Numbered from the stretch's first letter, positions 24,401 through 36,246 are shown. The stretch is DNA of 64,000 nucleotides from Edaphochlamys debaryana (GCA_016858145.1 JAEHOE010000162.1:1-64000), one strand, 5' to 3'. Notes: a model not told the origin generated them from the letters alone. Made by a program: numbers and translations.

Positions 24401-25242
24401 GCCCCAAGATGCGTCGCCGGGGGGCGCTCCACATTCGCGGGTCCATGACCGCCCCCATGGGCGAGGTGAAGAACCGCACCGGGTACTCGGTCTGATCGGC
24501 CGCATCGGGCAGCTCCGGCGGCGGTGGTGGGGGTTCCGGGTCTGGAGGCGCAGCGGGCACGGAAACCCGCAGCCGCGGCCTTCCGCCAGGGCCCGTCCCG
24601 CCCGAGCCGCCCGTGGCAGGTGACCCCGGCGCTGACAGGAACGGGGACCGCGGGTTGCTGTGGCTTCCGCTTGGGGAGTCTGCAAAGCCTACGCGGCTGC
24701 GGCTGCCCCCCTCATCGTGATGGTGGTGAGTGGCATGGTGGTGGTGATGGTGGTGGGGGCGAGGCGGGGATTTGGAGGGGGAGGCGGGCTGCGGCTCCTC
24801 CGGGGCCCGCAGGTCGGACTTATTGTAGTGGGGCAGGCGCTCGATGTTGTCGAAGACTCCATCCCGGTCGTGTATGAGCAGGTGATTGCTGCAGGGGGCA
24901 GGGGGCATGCAGGACTCAGTAGTCGGGCCTGGCAAGCGTTCGGGCTTAGGGGTACTGGCCAGCGGGAGTCAAGAGGGGTCAGCGGTCCGACCAGGTTAGC
25001 CCCCCGCCCACGCCGCTCAACCCCAGCCACTAGTAAGTCGGCTCGTAGCCCCTAGGTGCTCCAACCCAAGGCAGGCCTGCTGCGGGATGCTACTTCACTC
25101 ACAGCTTCTTAAGCTCGCCGCGGGATGGGACTCCGAGCGTGCCCTCATAGTTCTCCTTGAGTCGTCGCGCCTGGGAGCGAGCTCGAAGACAGGCTTCTAC
25201 GCTCTTGTTCGGAGAGCTTGGGCGCTCTATGGTTCCGGGCAT
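21478..25242 (-). CDS. Cilium-type RPxS-repeat protein, 938 aa
   Basis: Six exons (25242-25103, 24888-24393, 24204-23461, 23278-23156, 23003-22543, 22330-21478) join in phase to 938 residues. The protein is Gly/Ser/Pro-rich with a His tract (about residue 75-85), an acidic middle, a basic coiled stretch (KEQRRAEMEAHEAALEQERI) and a C-terminal series of short RPxS motifs (RPHSA, RPMSG, RPQSAG, RPRSS, RPSSA, RPQSG, RPWSAG). Such motifs are typical of flagella-associated proteins of Chlamydomonas. A folded patch FTARAYDITIDWEPATL lies between the low-complexity parts. The role is inferred from composition only; a cytoskeletal or axoneme-bound structural protein is most likely. No membrane hel or signal peptide is seen. 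Confidence 0.7.
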
Positions 25243-26564
25243 GGCTAGCCCGCGAGCCCGCGGTCTGGCCCGCGCCAAGCCCCTATGCAGCTGCTAGACG
25301 ACCCATACCCAGAGCTCGTGATGAGGCCCCGAGGGTATCGCGGCTACTGGTGCGCGTGAATGTGCGTTCCTCGAAGTCGCTGAGAAAAGCTCTAACGTGG
25401 CTAGGAAGGTATTGGGCAATGTTTTAAACTGCTGGGAACGCTCGACGTGGCGCGTCTGCAGCAGGGAAGCCACCCGGGGCTGCCGATGTCCTGGCTCGGC
25501 CAATGTACAGGCCAAAGGGTTTCTGCCGCGCTTGAACGCAGCAGGTGGTGTTGAGTCCGCGTCATTTTCAAGCTGCGTTGGGCCGCTTTTGGTGGCGGGG
25601 CTGGCATCGGTGCCTTCGGTGCCATCCACGAAGGCCAGACCAAGGCGACAAAGTGGGGCACCACAGCCACAACGCTCTTCTATGCTCCACAACCAGCACG
25701 CTATCCTGCTCCAGCTATACCTTCACGGCACGGCATCAAGCTATCCTTCCGATGGCCCGTGAGGACCAGCCCTCCTCCAACCCCGCTGTGGGGGCCATAA
25801 TTGCCATATGCCTGCCGTCCCCCACGTAAATACGCGGTCTCCTTGGATTACCCCGCTATGCTCGATGTTTGATCTTCTCTTAGGTAAGTAAACGACTCGC
25901 AACCTGCCTCTCCGCAACACGCACACTGGCCTCCGAGGCACCGCACGGCGCCACATTCCCTCACCCCCTTCCCTTCGATCCCCTCACGCTCTCACCACGC
26001 ACCCTCACTGGCCCTGCACCCACAATCCACCTTGGCTAAACCATTGATGCAGCCTCACTACAGCCAGGGCGCCGGCCGGCCCTACAACGGCGCGGTCCGG
26101 CCCCCATGCGGAGTAGCCCCAGCCCCCAAACCCCAATACGTGCACTGCCCTTGCTCCTGGCCCTCAGGCCCGCTGCTCCCTGCTCCCACTGCCCAGCTCC
26201 CGGCCCCAGCTCCAGCTCGCAGCACCGCTGCAGCTGTGGCCGCTCATAGGAGGTCCGTGGGGAAGCTGTCCGGCACCAGGAACCCCGGCTCTTGTAGCTG
26301 TGGGGGCCGGGGAGGACGGGCCGGGGAGGTGTGAGGTTGGGGATGGTGCGAGGCCCCCGAGCGCCCCCAACAAGTTCATGAGAGAATGAGTCTGCAAAGG
26401 TGCCTCGCTACGGACGCAGCAGCAGACCGCGCCAAGCACCCCTGCCCCCCACCCGCAGCGCTAGCAAAGACACACACGATACGCCCTCTGACGCCCCGCC
26501 AAGCGCCCCACCCTCCACCCCGCGGCTTCCTCCCCACACCCCACCCTCCGCCCCTCCACACCCC
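25243..26564. other. Intergenic between RPxS and EGY genes
   Basis: Holds the promoter of the RPxS gene and the 3' untranslated region of the EGY gene. No coding frame with splice signals, repeats or clear control motifs were seen. Confidence 0.4.
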
Positions 26565-29500
26565 CTACCCCCCACGCGCCTGCATGACTGCGTAGGCCAC
26601 CTCCATGGGGAAGGGCACCAGCACCAGCAGCGAGAACACCATGAGGGCCATGGCGGTCTGGGGGGGAGAGGGGGAGGGGGGGAGGGGGGAGGGGGGGGGG
26701 GGGGGAGGGGGGGAGGGGGAGGGATGAGGAGCGGCGTGGTGTGGTGGGAGGAGCAGTTCAGCCGGGCTGGGAGCGCGCTGCACGCCGGCATGCAGGAGGA
26801 TTTTGTGGCGGGGAGGGCATGGGGGAGATAGCGGCGCTGGTTGCGATGCGGGCGGGAAAGAAGCAGCAGTTGTGACAGGCGGTTGGTGATGCCCGGAGCC
26901 CTTCCCCCGCTCGGCCCCCACCTTCTGGTTGGTCGCGTTCTTGGGCGCCGACAGCTCCTCGTTGCAGGGCAGGATGGGCCCCCGCTGCAGGAACAGCACC
27001 AGCAGCACCTGGGGGGGAGGGGAGGGGGGGGATCGGGGCACGGCAGGGCGAGGGCGAACCGTTGGCGCGGGGGGCGGAGTGAAGCCCCGCTTCAGAGCCA
27101 GGCCGCGACGCTTGCATGTATAGACTTAAGGTGGGAAGGGGAGGGGGAAAGAGGCAAGAGTGGGCGGGAGTTGGCGGGGGCAAGGCGGAGCCACAGCCGG
27201 GTGAATGGAGGCTGCGCAGTCCCGGGGACACAGCCCCTCGGCCTTAGGCTGCCAGCCCACCTCGCCCCCCGCCCTCCTCAGCCTGCAGCCCTCGCACAGC
27301 CGTCGCCAAGCCGCCCTAAACCAGTCCAACAGCAGGACCCTGACCCGGTAGAAGGACAGCGTGCCTTCCTCGCCCATCGCAGCCCCGCCCCCAGCCCCGC
27401 CCCCTCCTTCCAACCTTACCCGGTAGAAGGACAGCACACCTCACCCCGATACTCGCAGCCCCCCCCTCATCCACAGAAACAACTGAAGGACAGCGCGACC
27501 CCCACCCCCGCCTCTTCGAGGGGCACCGCGCTACTCCTCAGCCCCGCCCCCAGCCCCGCCCCCAGCCCGCACCCCCTCACCCAGTAGAAGGACAGCGCGT
27601 TGCCCGTGATGGCCGAGAAGCCCAGCGCCCCCAGCGTCAGCACCGACACGGCGCTGGCGGCGCGGCGGCCCCAGCAGCCCAGCGCCATCTTGGCTCCGTC
27701 CAGCTCCCCCGCGGGGATGATGTTGAGGCTGTTGGCGATCAGGCCCGCCCAGCCGGCCAGCAGCAGGCCGTTGACCTGGGCGGCGTGGTGGGGTGGTGGG
27801 GCAGGGGTGGGGTGGGGTGGGGTGGTGGGAAGGGGAGTTTGTGAAGTGGGCGCCTGAGCCTAGCTTCGGCTGGTCATCCCAGCTGTAGCGTTGGGTGGGG
27901 TCCCACGTGGCGGCCGGTCCCATTCAAATATCACACATCCATCGACCCCTAAACTCAGACTGCCTCCGAATGGCTAGGGCCTCAGGACCGCAGGACGCAC
28001 CTGCGTCTCCGGCTTGCTGAGCCCCTCGGGGCCGATGAACAGCCCCGCCAGCAGAGCCACCAGCGTGGAGTCCCCGAACGCGGGCGTCTCCAAGGCTGCA
28101 GGCAGGGGAGGGGGAGGCAGAGGGTGCAAGGTGGTGAGACGTGGTGAGGGAGGGCCCAGGGTGAGGGCGGACAGAGAGGGTGAACCCCCACAGCCCTCAG
28201 CCCCCGGCTGCCCGGCAGCGCCGAGCGAACGGCATGGACAAGCAGGCAGGTACGGGGTCGGTACGGTCGGGCAGGGCTCGCACGGGACCCATCCGACGGC
28301 GCAGCCCAGAATCCCCCTGGCTTCCCGGCAATCCTCGGGCGAAATCGTTCGCAACCGCCAACATCCCCTCACCCCGCGCCCTCGCCCCCACGCACTGATG
28401 TTGGTGGCCCCCGCCGCCGTGAGCACGAAGCCCGCCAGCAGCAGCCCCGCGGACACTGAGCAGCCCAGCAGGGGGCCGCTCACGGCGAAGTCCAGCAGCG
28501 CCTCGCGGTTGGGGACGAAGTTGCGCATCTGGGGAAAGGGGTAGGGTGGGGAAATAGGACAGGGCGGGAGGGTGGGTAAGACTGTGCGTGCAGGAGCCGC
28601 TACTGGCTGGTTGGACTCGCGAAGGCTCGCGAAGACACGTCCGTGCCCATCTTCCGTGCCCATCTTGGGTGGATGGCTTCCCCAGAAGGCCGGCCTTGAT
28701 CGCCCCTCCCAAACCCGCGCCCCGCCCCATCAACCCCCAGCCCCGCCCCAACCCAGCCACGCGGAACCCCAACCCAGCCCCCCACTGCAACCCCCCAAAC
28801 ACACACCCACACCCCACCCGTGTGATGCTGCCAAACGAACCCAGCAGCCCGAAGCCCGCCGGGAGGTAGAAGGGCACGTAGAGCTGCAGCCCATGCCGCT
28901 TGGCCGCCTGGTAGTGCCCGAAATCGTGGGCGCCTGGGGGGGCGGGTGGAAGGCACGGGGTTGTGGTGATGGTGGTGGGCGGTCAAGGTGCCGGAGCTCG
29001 GGGCTGGGGCAGAGACTGGGGCAAGGGCTTGGGCAGGGCTGAGACTTGGGCAGGGCCTGAGGTAGGGAGGCTCGCATGAGGCGGCTCATCGTGTCCCATC
29101 CGCTGCAGGGCCAGACCCAACGCAACTCGCGAGCTGCGTTGGGTCTGGCCCTGCAGCGGATGGGACACGGCGAGCCGCCTCACGACAAGCAGGGGCCTCC
29201 GTTGCATGTGTGTCGGGTCAGGCGGAAGCAAGGGCAGCAAACCGCTGGAGCGCCCACACTCACCCAGGGCGAACCAGAGTGCCAGCGCCCCGGGGATTGC
29301 GTCAACGATGTCCTGCCCGGTGGAAAGAGGGGGACGTCAGGGGGTCAGGGGGGGGGGGGGCACCATAAGAAAGGGCTTTGCATTCTCCGCCCCGCACCCT
29401 CGGGCCCGCCTGGACCAGCAATGCGCCGAGGCCCCCCACCCCCCACCTGCTGCTCGATGGCGACCTCGAAGGGCGCGACGGCGAACTCGAGCAGCGGCAC

Positions 29501-31198
29501 CCCCAGGGCGTTGAAGGTGGTGACGGCGGTGGCGATGGCGAACAGAGCGGCCAGCCAGATCTGGGGTGGGGAGAGAGGGGAGGGTAGGGGCGGAGGGAAG
29601 GGCGTGTGGTAGGGGGATGTTGCACCAGGCTGCGCTTGGGGGCAAGGAGTGGGACCACGCTGACGCGACGGGGGCTGCCAGGAGGGGAGGGCGAGAGGCA
29701 CGCTGGGCCAGAGGTACCGTATGGTGCGGCTTGAGGTAGCGCCCTGCACCTGCATCCCCCACCCTCCAGCCCCCAGCCCCCCACCTCCGTGAAGCGGCTG
29801 ATCTGCGTGTCCAGGCCTTGGCCCTGCGGGGAGCGAGAAGTTGGGCGGGTAGTCTTGATGCAGGGTGGGGCGGAGCGCTTCACCTCGACAGCGCCAATAC
29901 CAACGGCACCTCAGCCCCGGCCGCACAGCCAAAGTTGCGCCCCTGCTGTCCCGCAGCCCCGCCCCCCCGCCCCCTCTCCCCCCTCCTTCCCCCCCGCCCC
30001 CCTCCCAACCCCCTCCTGCAGACCATGACCCCGCCCCCTCTCCCCCTCCTTTCCCCTGCCCCTCTGTCTCTTCCTTCGCTCTCCAATGCTCCGAAAATCA
30101 CCCACCCACCCACCCCCCACCTGCGGCAGCACCACCACGGTGGGCTTCTCCTCCTTGTCCTCCAGAAGGAACAGCTCGTAGGCGTTGGGGAAGGTCCTCT
30201 GGGGGGGAGGGGGGCGGGGGCGGAAGGGGAAGGGGCGGTCACACGGACCTCCCCCAAGCCCCAGCCACCTGCCCGGGTGCCCAAAACCGCCTCTGCCGCA
30301 CCCAGCCTACACCTCCGCGCCGGCCCTTCTTCCCACCAACTCTCCCCCTACTCCTCCCCCTCACCCCCTCCCCCCCGCACAAACCTGCATGCGCTCCCGC
30401 ATCTTGCTGTAGCTCACGGCCGGGTCGCGCCCCCTCACGTTGCCCTTGAACACCACCCCCTCGTGCCCGTAGTTGTCCACGCTGCTGACCCAGAACGTGT
30501 CGAACCCGAACACGCTCTGCTTGAGCTGGTCAATCACCTCCTGCGCGCGCAGACCGCCCCGAGGCGTGGGGTGGGGTGAGGCGCGGGGAGCGAGGGGGCA
30601 GGCGAGGTTAGGTGGTGCCCGAGCGGTGTGTTCAGAACAACCTGTGTACATAGGGTTACCCTGTCCCATTTGCTATTTCGCCCACGGTTGCCCTCAGGCC
30701 TGCCCTTCCCGTCGAGGGCGTACCTTGGGCAGTCGCACGTTGCCCTCATTGTCCAGAGTGAACTTCATGTCCTCGGGGCCGGAGGGGCCGCCGGACGGGG
30801 AGGGGGAGGGGCCGCCGGGGGCGGGGGCCGCGTCTGGGGCCTTGGGCGCCGCAGACGTGCTCTGGGAGGGGGGCAAGGACGGGACAGGGAGCAGGGGCGG
30901 GCGCTCTTGGTTTCCCTTCATTCCCGTCCCAGGACACCGCTAACTCCGTGCCCCTGGAGACTCCCGTGCACAACGCAGGCGCGGGGACGCGGAGCCGGGG
31001 CGACCCGGAGCCGGGGCGACCCGTTAATACACGGACAAGGGCCGTGAACTCCCATACGGGCCGTGGGCCAAAGGGACACCAAGGCACCCCGAGCCGCTCG
31101 CCTGCACTGGCTCCTCGCCTGCCGCTGCCACCAGTCTCCCGCCCCTGGGCAGCGGCACGGCCAGACCCCGCCGCGCCGGCAGCAGCCCGCCAGTCGCC
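26565..31198 (-). CDS. EGY-family plastid site-2 protease homologue (HDFGH variant)
   Basis: Twelve exons join in phase: 30861-30724, 30540-30385, 30198-30121, 29823-29785, 29560-29447, 29312-29264, 28933-28818, 28528-28396, 28095-28001, 27775-27581, 27008-26922, 26657-26565 (430 residues). A transit-peptide-like N-terminal exon (about 31198-31110, ARRGLAVPLPRGGRLVAAAG) precedes them; its start codon was not found. Family landmarks are FGFDTFWVSS, FKGNVRG (GNLR motif), a zinc-site segment HDFGHYQAAKRHG in place of HExxH, GSFGSITR, and IIPAGELDGAKM carrying the third ligand Asp, with several membrane helices. EGY proteins are thylakoid or envelope intramembrane metalloproteases needed for plastid development; EGY3-type members lack the catalytic motif. 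Here both His are kept and Glu is Asp, so activity is doubtful. Divergent from BCD1. Confidence 0.85.
27346..27599 (-). repeat. Intronic repeat copying an exon-donor junction
   Basis: The string CGGTAGAAGGACAGC or a close variant occurs at 27346-27360, 27421-27435, 27484-27495 and 27582-27599. The last copy is the real exon end coding ALSFYW with its donor; the other three lie downstream in the intron, spaced about 65-97 bases, with CCCCGCCCCCAGCCCCGCCC between them. Confidence 0.6.
29077..29182. repeat. 106-base near-perfect palindrome in EGY intron
   Basis: Arms 29077-29124 and 29135-29182 are 48-base inverted repeats with two mismatches. The 10-base centre contains CTCGCGAG, itself a palindrome. 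It lies in the intron between the exon ending at 29264 and the HDFGH exon starting at 28933. The transcript would fold into a long hairpin. Confidence 0.85.
31029..31076 (+). repeat. Dispersed 24-base motif, copy 1
   Basis: CCATACGGGCCGTGGGCCAA followed by AGGG, preceded by ACACGGACA and CCGTGAAC. The same arrangement recurs at 61573-61625, and a diverged copy at 36247-36277. Confidence 0.6.
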
Positions 31199-31199
31199 C

Positions 31200-31895
31200 T
31201 GCGAGTGATGGAGGGGTTTGTGTATATCTGAGATAGACTGGGCCTGTGAGTGGTTCGAAGTCGGAGTGCGCCGTTCCCGCGCGGGCACTGCCGTGGGGGC
31301 GCGCGGGGACACAGGCCTGCCAATGCCGGTCAAGGACCCGCGTCCGCATGCCCCGTCGCCCACGCCGATCGGCTGAGTCCGCCATTGTGGCATCGTCGTG
31401 GGCAGGCGTGGCCATGGGGTGGCAGGCTCACTCGCCGGCATCGCAGCGCAACTCCCCACGCACACCTCGACGGCATCAGGCCTCGATGACCAGCGGCAGG
31501 CTTGATCATACCATTGGTAGGTGCGGCGAGAAGGCGCGCCATCGCGCGACTAGGCAGAAAGCCACCTACGGATGGTGCAAGCGGGATTCCAGGGCAGCGG
31601 CGAGTGGCTCTACGGACGATAGTTGTGAGCACTTCAGCACCAGTACTATGCCACTAGCGTCGGCCGACATCCAAATCGTGTAGTCGAGCAGCGGAATGAC
31701 GTGCTGCGCCTCGGTCCATGGCGCGGACGCCGCAAGCACCGTCGAGCAAAAACAAAAGCTACAGCGATATCTGTTAGTTGTTACCTTTACTTCTACATTA
31801 GCCTGTGCCTTAAGACCAAAGAACATCGCTGTAACGAAACCCCAAGTTGCTGCGCGGCTCAGCGCGGCGGCCGGAGAGCACCGCAGCTAGTCGCT
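31200..31895. other. Divergent upstream region of EGY and BCD1
   Basis: The missing first exon of the EGY gene and both promoters should be here. Several minus-strand frames look transit-peptide-like (for example the one near 31.6-31.4 kb, rich in Arg, Ala and Pro), but none has an ATG and a good donor together. Confidence 0.35.
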
Positions 31896-34870
31896 ATGGA
31901 GGTGGAGCGTAAGCTAACAGAGGAGGGCCAGGCGGGTGAGTCGAGGGTTGGCGGCAACATTCCGTCATCGTTCCGGCGCCGCGCTTTAACGGACCCTGGC
32001 CGCGGCAGTGCTATCTTGAATACCAGCTCGGCGTGTTGCCTGAGTCGCGCGGCTGATGAGCGACCCGTCGCGGCGGCTTGGCGGCCGTCGCGGACTACAG
32101 ACGGTCGGGCCGCCTCCGCCAGCCCTCGCCGCAGACGCCTGCTGCCCTGCCCCTCCTTTAAACCGCTGCCGCCGGGCCCCCCCTCTCCCCCTACCTCCAT
32201 TGCCCCATCAACAACACCACTGTTCCTTCCCCCAGCAGCCTCTGCCGCACCCGCGGACGCCGCCGACGGCAGCACCGACGGCGACGACCCCTCCGCCGCC
32301 GCTGCCGCCGCGCCGCCGCCGCCGTGCGAGCAATGCGGCGCTGCGCCCTCCAAGTACCGCTGCCCGGGCTGCCAGCGGCGCAGCTGCAGCCTCGCGTGCG
32401 TGCGCGCGCACAAGGACGCGACGGGCTGCAGCGGCCAGCGCGACCGTACGGCGTACGTACCGCTCAAGGAGTTTGACGACCGCACCCTCATGTCCGACTT
32501 CCGCCTGCTCGAGGAGATTGGCCGCGCCGACGACAACGCGCGCCGCTGCCGGCCGCCGCAGGCCAAGCCGCAGCTGCCGCCGCCGCTAGCGTCGCTGGTG
32601 TACCAGGCGTCGTGGCGCTCGGTCAAGCTGCTCATCATGCCGCCGGGTGGGGCTGGAGACCGCGGGAGGAGCTGACGTGTTGCACGCTGCAGCGTTGCAG
32701 GGCCGGGATCGGGGAGGACGGGGCTAGGCCGGGAGCCGGATGGGGCCTGACAGCAGCCGGAGTGGGGTCCGGATGGGGCCCGAGGCGGGCTTGGCCGGGG
32801 CAAGGGGCTCGTGGGGCCTGCGGCAGGGCTCTGGAGCGCTTGGCAACGGGGCTTCGTGTGGCAAGCTCCCGGTACTGAGGCTGGGGCCAGACCTGGGCAG
32901 CCTCCACGCCTTGGTTCCCAGGGGGAAGGCCTGCTCGTGCTCTGCCTCAGCAAGCACCTAGCCCCACCACCACCACCTCACTCTGCACTCGCCATACCCC
33001 TTCCTCCCCTGCTGGCTTTCAGGTATGGCCAAGCGTAAGGTCAACACCACCCGGTACGACCCCCGCACCCGGACCATGCATTGGCGCATAGAGTGGCGCT
33101 TCCCGGGGGCGGGCGCGGCGGCGCCCACCACCGCTGCCGCGGCGGCGGCGGGCGTGGCGTCCGCCACGGCGGCGGGCGCGGCGGCGGGCGAGCTGGTGTG
33201 CGTGGACGAGCGGGTGGACGAGCACACGGTGGTGGGGGAGGTGAGGCGACGTGGAGTCCGGAGTCAACAGGAGCTGGGGAAGGGCCTACTGATGAAGGCC
33301 CCGGCGTTGTGCGGCTAGCCCAGGACCAGATAAGCGAGCTCAGGACCCCAGCAAGAACCCCATCTTCCTCTCCTCCAACCCTACCTCCAGATCCTGATGG
33401 CCCACCTGCGCCCCCCCGCGCCCCACTACGTGGCGCTGCGGCCCTACGCCCGCGCGGGCCTGGACGCACTGCGCGTGTTCATGCGCAAGGAGAAGACGCC
33501 GGTGGGGCGGGGGGGGCGCTGGGATTGAGAGCCAGGGAGGATTGACGACGGCCTTGGGACTCCACCGGCGCACCCGGGGGGCACGAACGAGGCTGGGAAG
33601 CAACTACAAAGACAGGATGGACCCAGGACCTGTACCCACGAGCTGAAGGCTCCTCCGGCCCTCGGTCTTCGTCCCCGGCCAACCCTCAACCCTACCCACC
33701 CACCCCCGCCCGCAGGCCAACCAGCTGGGGTACTTCCCTATCGACCCCTCCAAGCCCCTCTCCGCCGTCATCTCCTCCAAGACCATCATAGAGTTCCCCG
33801 TGTTCGTGGTAGCGCTGCCCCACGAGGCGGACCGCTACCCCCCGCCGCCCATGCTGGTGACCCCGCCCAACCCCGTGGCCCTGGCGGCGCAGCGGGCGGC
33901 GGCGCAGGCGGCCGCACAGGCGCAGGCGGCGGCGGCGGCACAGGCGGCGGGAGGGCAGCAGGCGGTGGGCGGGCAGGGGGAGCAGCCGCTGGCGCCGCAC
34001 GCCGGACCTGGGGCACAGCAGCAGCAGCAGCAGCACGCCGGGCCTCCGGCGGCCAACGGGGGCCCGCCTGGGGGGCAGCCGTGGCAGCAGCACCCGGCGC
34101 ATCCCCACGCTCCGCAGGGCAGCCCCGTGGGGGCGAGCCTAGGCGCTTGGGCTGGGCCCCACGGCGCTGCGCCGCCTGGGCACCTGCCGCGCACCCAGCC
34201 GCCCCCGCCCCCCCGGAGGCCCGGCCAGGCGCCCTACCATGCGCCCCACATGGCCCCCCCGCCGCACCCCCAACACCCCCAACACCCACAGCCCACGCAT
34301 GCAGGGCCGGCCACCACGCACGCCGGGCCCGCTGGGCCTGCCTCCAGCCCCCGCTCCGCGGCGCCGCCGGCCAGCGGGCCTGCGGGCTGGGCCCAAGCGG
34401 GTCCACAGGGGAGCCCTTCAGCGCCCCCGCAGCACCCTGGGGCACCGCCCGGCAGCGGGCCCCAGCCGTGGAGCGGAGGGGCGGCGCCGGGGCAGGGGCA
34501 ACCCGGGTGCAGCCCGGCGGCGGCGGGGAGCGCCGCTGGGGGCGAGGGACCGCAGGCGAAACGGCCACGGCTGGAGCCGGGCTCAGGGCCAGCCGGCGCG
34601 GGCCCAGGCGGGCCCACGGGGCCCACCGCGGGACCAGCCCAGGGGGGCCAGTGGTCAAGCCAGTCGCAACAGCAGTGGCCGACGCAGCCAGGGGCGGGGC
34701 CTGCTCCGGGGCCCGGGCGGGGTCAGGGCGATGACAACGAGATTGAGATCGGGCTGGAGGCAGACCCGGAGGAGGAGGGGGGCGAGGGGGCTGTCGCCGG
34801 AGGGGCAGCGGCCGATGGAGGGACGGCGCAGGCAGGGGACATGAACGAGATTGCGCTGGACGAGGACTGA
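31896..34870 (+). CDS. BCD1: Box C/D snoRNP assembly factor BCD1 (ZNHIT6)
   Basis: Exons 31896-31935, 32236-32646, 33023-33240, 33391-33501 and 33716-34870 join in phase to 644 residues. A zf-HIT domain (about residues 43-75) has CEQCGAAPSKYRCPGCQ, then C..AC and H..TGC zinc ligands. It is followed by RDRTAYVPLKEFDDRTLMSD, MAKRKVNTTRYDPRTRTMHW and ANQLGYFPIDPSKPLSAVI, all landmarks of BCD1/ZNHIT6. BCD1 acts in the nucleus with the R2TP chaperone to assemble box C/D snoRNPs for rRNA methylation. The C-terminal half is a very long Ala/Gly/Pro/Gln-rich tail ending in an acidic segment, which is unusual beside yeast or plant members. The short first exon and Ala-rich insert are typical of GC-rich algae. 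Confidence 0.9.
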
Positions 34871-35339
34871 GCATGGAGCGTGGGGCGGACGGGGAGGGGA
34901 GGGCGGGACTGTTCAGGGTAGGCAGAGCGTGCGGGGCTTCCTGCGGGGGCCTCCGCTGCCATGGGCTGTGCGGGCCTGTAGGCAGGGGCTGAGGGCAGAG
35001 TAGGGCAGAGCTCAAGTGGTGCCCCAGTGTGGGCACCGTCTTGTCGCTCGGGCTGGGCATTGGGGGCTTCTTTGAAGCGTGCGGCTGGTCGAAGGTGGAG
35101 GTGCAACGCGTGGACCAGGAGGAGTGCGGAGGTTTGTGGTTTGGGCCGGACTGGTCCGGTGGCCGACCCGTGACCCGTGAGGGCGCATGGGCTTGGACCC
35201 GTGAGCTGACATTGTGAGCTGTCTCTCTGTTTGGAGTTCGCTACCTTGCACACTTCGCCAGTAGCACGTAGATTCACCACGTTTGCAAGCCCCAACTGAA
35301 GTGCATATCAGCTGTCAACCGAACGTGTCGATCTGCGCC
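34871..35339. other. Intergenic between BCD1 and first secreted-protein gene
   Basis: BCD1 3' untranslated region and upstream region of the next gene. A TGTAG variant of the poly(A) signal lies near 34976. No other structure seen. Confidence 0.4.
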
Positions 35340-36041
35340 ATGGCCAGTCTCCACTCGTTCAAGGGCTTGCAGCCCTGCTCAGCTGCATGGCTAGCGGTGC
35401 TGCTCGTCGCAGCTATCCTTGCTACTGCTCTAGCTCCCGCCTCAGCAAGCCGGCAGCTGTCGGCTCAGCAGGCGGACCTTTTTAAGGTTGGCTCGCTCGA
35501 CACCGACTTTGGCGCCATCCACACGGCTGCTGTTGAGCTTCCCGCTGCTGCCGAGGCAGCTCCTGGCGAAGCTGAGCGCGCTACCGTGAAGCAGCTCGTG
35601 GCGTTCCTCAAGACGGTCAAAGACGTGAAGGGCCTCCAGGTGGGGGCCTCCCCTTTGTCCCTTCCTGGCTCCAGAGACGTCCAGGGGCAGCGCTTGGATA
35701 GAGCCCCTCGCCTTTCATTGTTCTTTTCGTTACCCCCTCTCCTCCCTCAGCTCCCAGCAGCCTGCTGCCTCCGCACAACCACCGACCCTTGCCACTGCCC
35801 CCATCTGCCCCGCCCACCGCAGGACGCCCTGGAGTCTGACGACGCGTCCATGCCCCTCGGCGACACGGCTCTGGACACCGCCCGCGGCTCCCGCGCCGAC
35901 CCCCGCCTGGGCGGCATCATCCCCTGGTGCAAGATCATCCTTACGGCTGGCTGCGGGGCGGTGTGCTGGATGGAGCCAGAGTCCTGCGGGCTGTGCTGGA
36001 GGGTGGCACGCTTCTGCCGGCTGGTATGCAGTGCTCAGTGA
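35340..36041 (+). CDS. Small secreted Cys-rich protein 1, 172 aa
   Basis: Two exons, 35340-35639 and 35823-36041, phase 0. A signal peptide (hydrophobic core AAWLAVLLVAAILATAL) ends at PASASRQL. The pro-region is Ala-rich and mildly acidic and ends VKGLQ at the intron. The second exon gives a basic, cysteine-containing end, IIPWCKIILTAGCGAVCW then ESCGLCW and RFCRLVC, with eight Cys in about 35 residues. TGTAA follows 90 bases after the stop. Gene 2 has the same layout, so the two are probably paralogues. A processed secreted peptide or cell-wall component is possible; the function is unknown. Confidence 0.65.
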   Translation: MASLHSFKGLQPCSAAWLAVLLVAAILATALAPASASRQLSAQQADLFKVGSLDTDFGAIHTAAVELPAAAEAAPGEAERATVKQLVAFLKTVKDVKGLQVGASPLSLPGSRDVQGQRLDRAPRLSLFFSLPPLLPQLPAACCLRTTTDPCHCPHLPRPPQDALESDDASMPLGDTALDTARGSRADPRLGGIIPWCKIILTAGCGAVCWMEPESCGLCWRVARFCRLVCSAQ

Positions 36042-36131
36042 GGGGCCTGCTAGGAAGAAGGGAACGCGGAGGGGGAGGGCAACACTGCGGGGCCTGTTTG
36101 CCGGCTTGCCGGGAGGTGTTCGTAGGCCGCG

Positions 36132-36136
36132 TGTAA
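36132..36136 (+). terminator. TGTAA poly(A) signal of small secreted gene 1
   Basis: TGTAA 91 bases after the stop codon of the gene ending at 36041. Confidence 0.6.
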
Positions 36137-36246
36137 CCACTGAGTGCAAGCTGGTCTCCGACCTCGCCACAGGCCCCAGCAGATCTCAGTGAGGGGTTGA
36201 GTCTATGTGCAATGCCAATGTCGCAAGAGTATTAATCAGCCTTAAG

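Noticed and set aside
24715..24765. His-rich tract as a metal-binding or tag-like element
   Set aside because: It lies inside a low-complexity exon of the RPxS protein and is explained by CAC/CAT codon repeats; no metal-binding fold is visible.
31566..31826. Minus-strand frame as first exon of the EGY gene
   Set aside because: It has an ATG but no transit-peptide composition and no donor matching the phase of the next exon.
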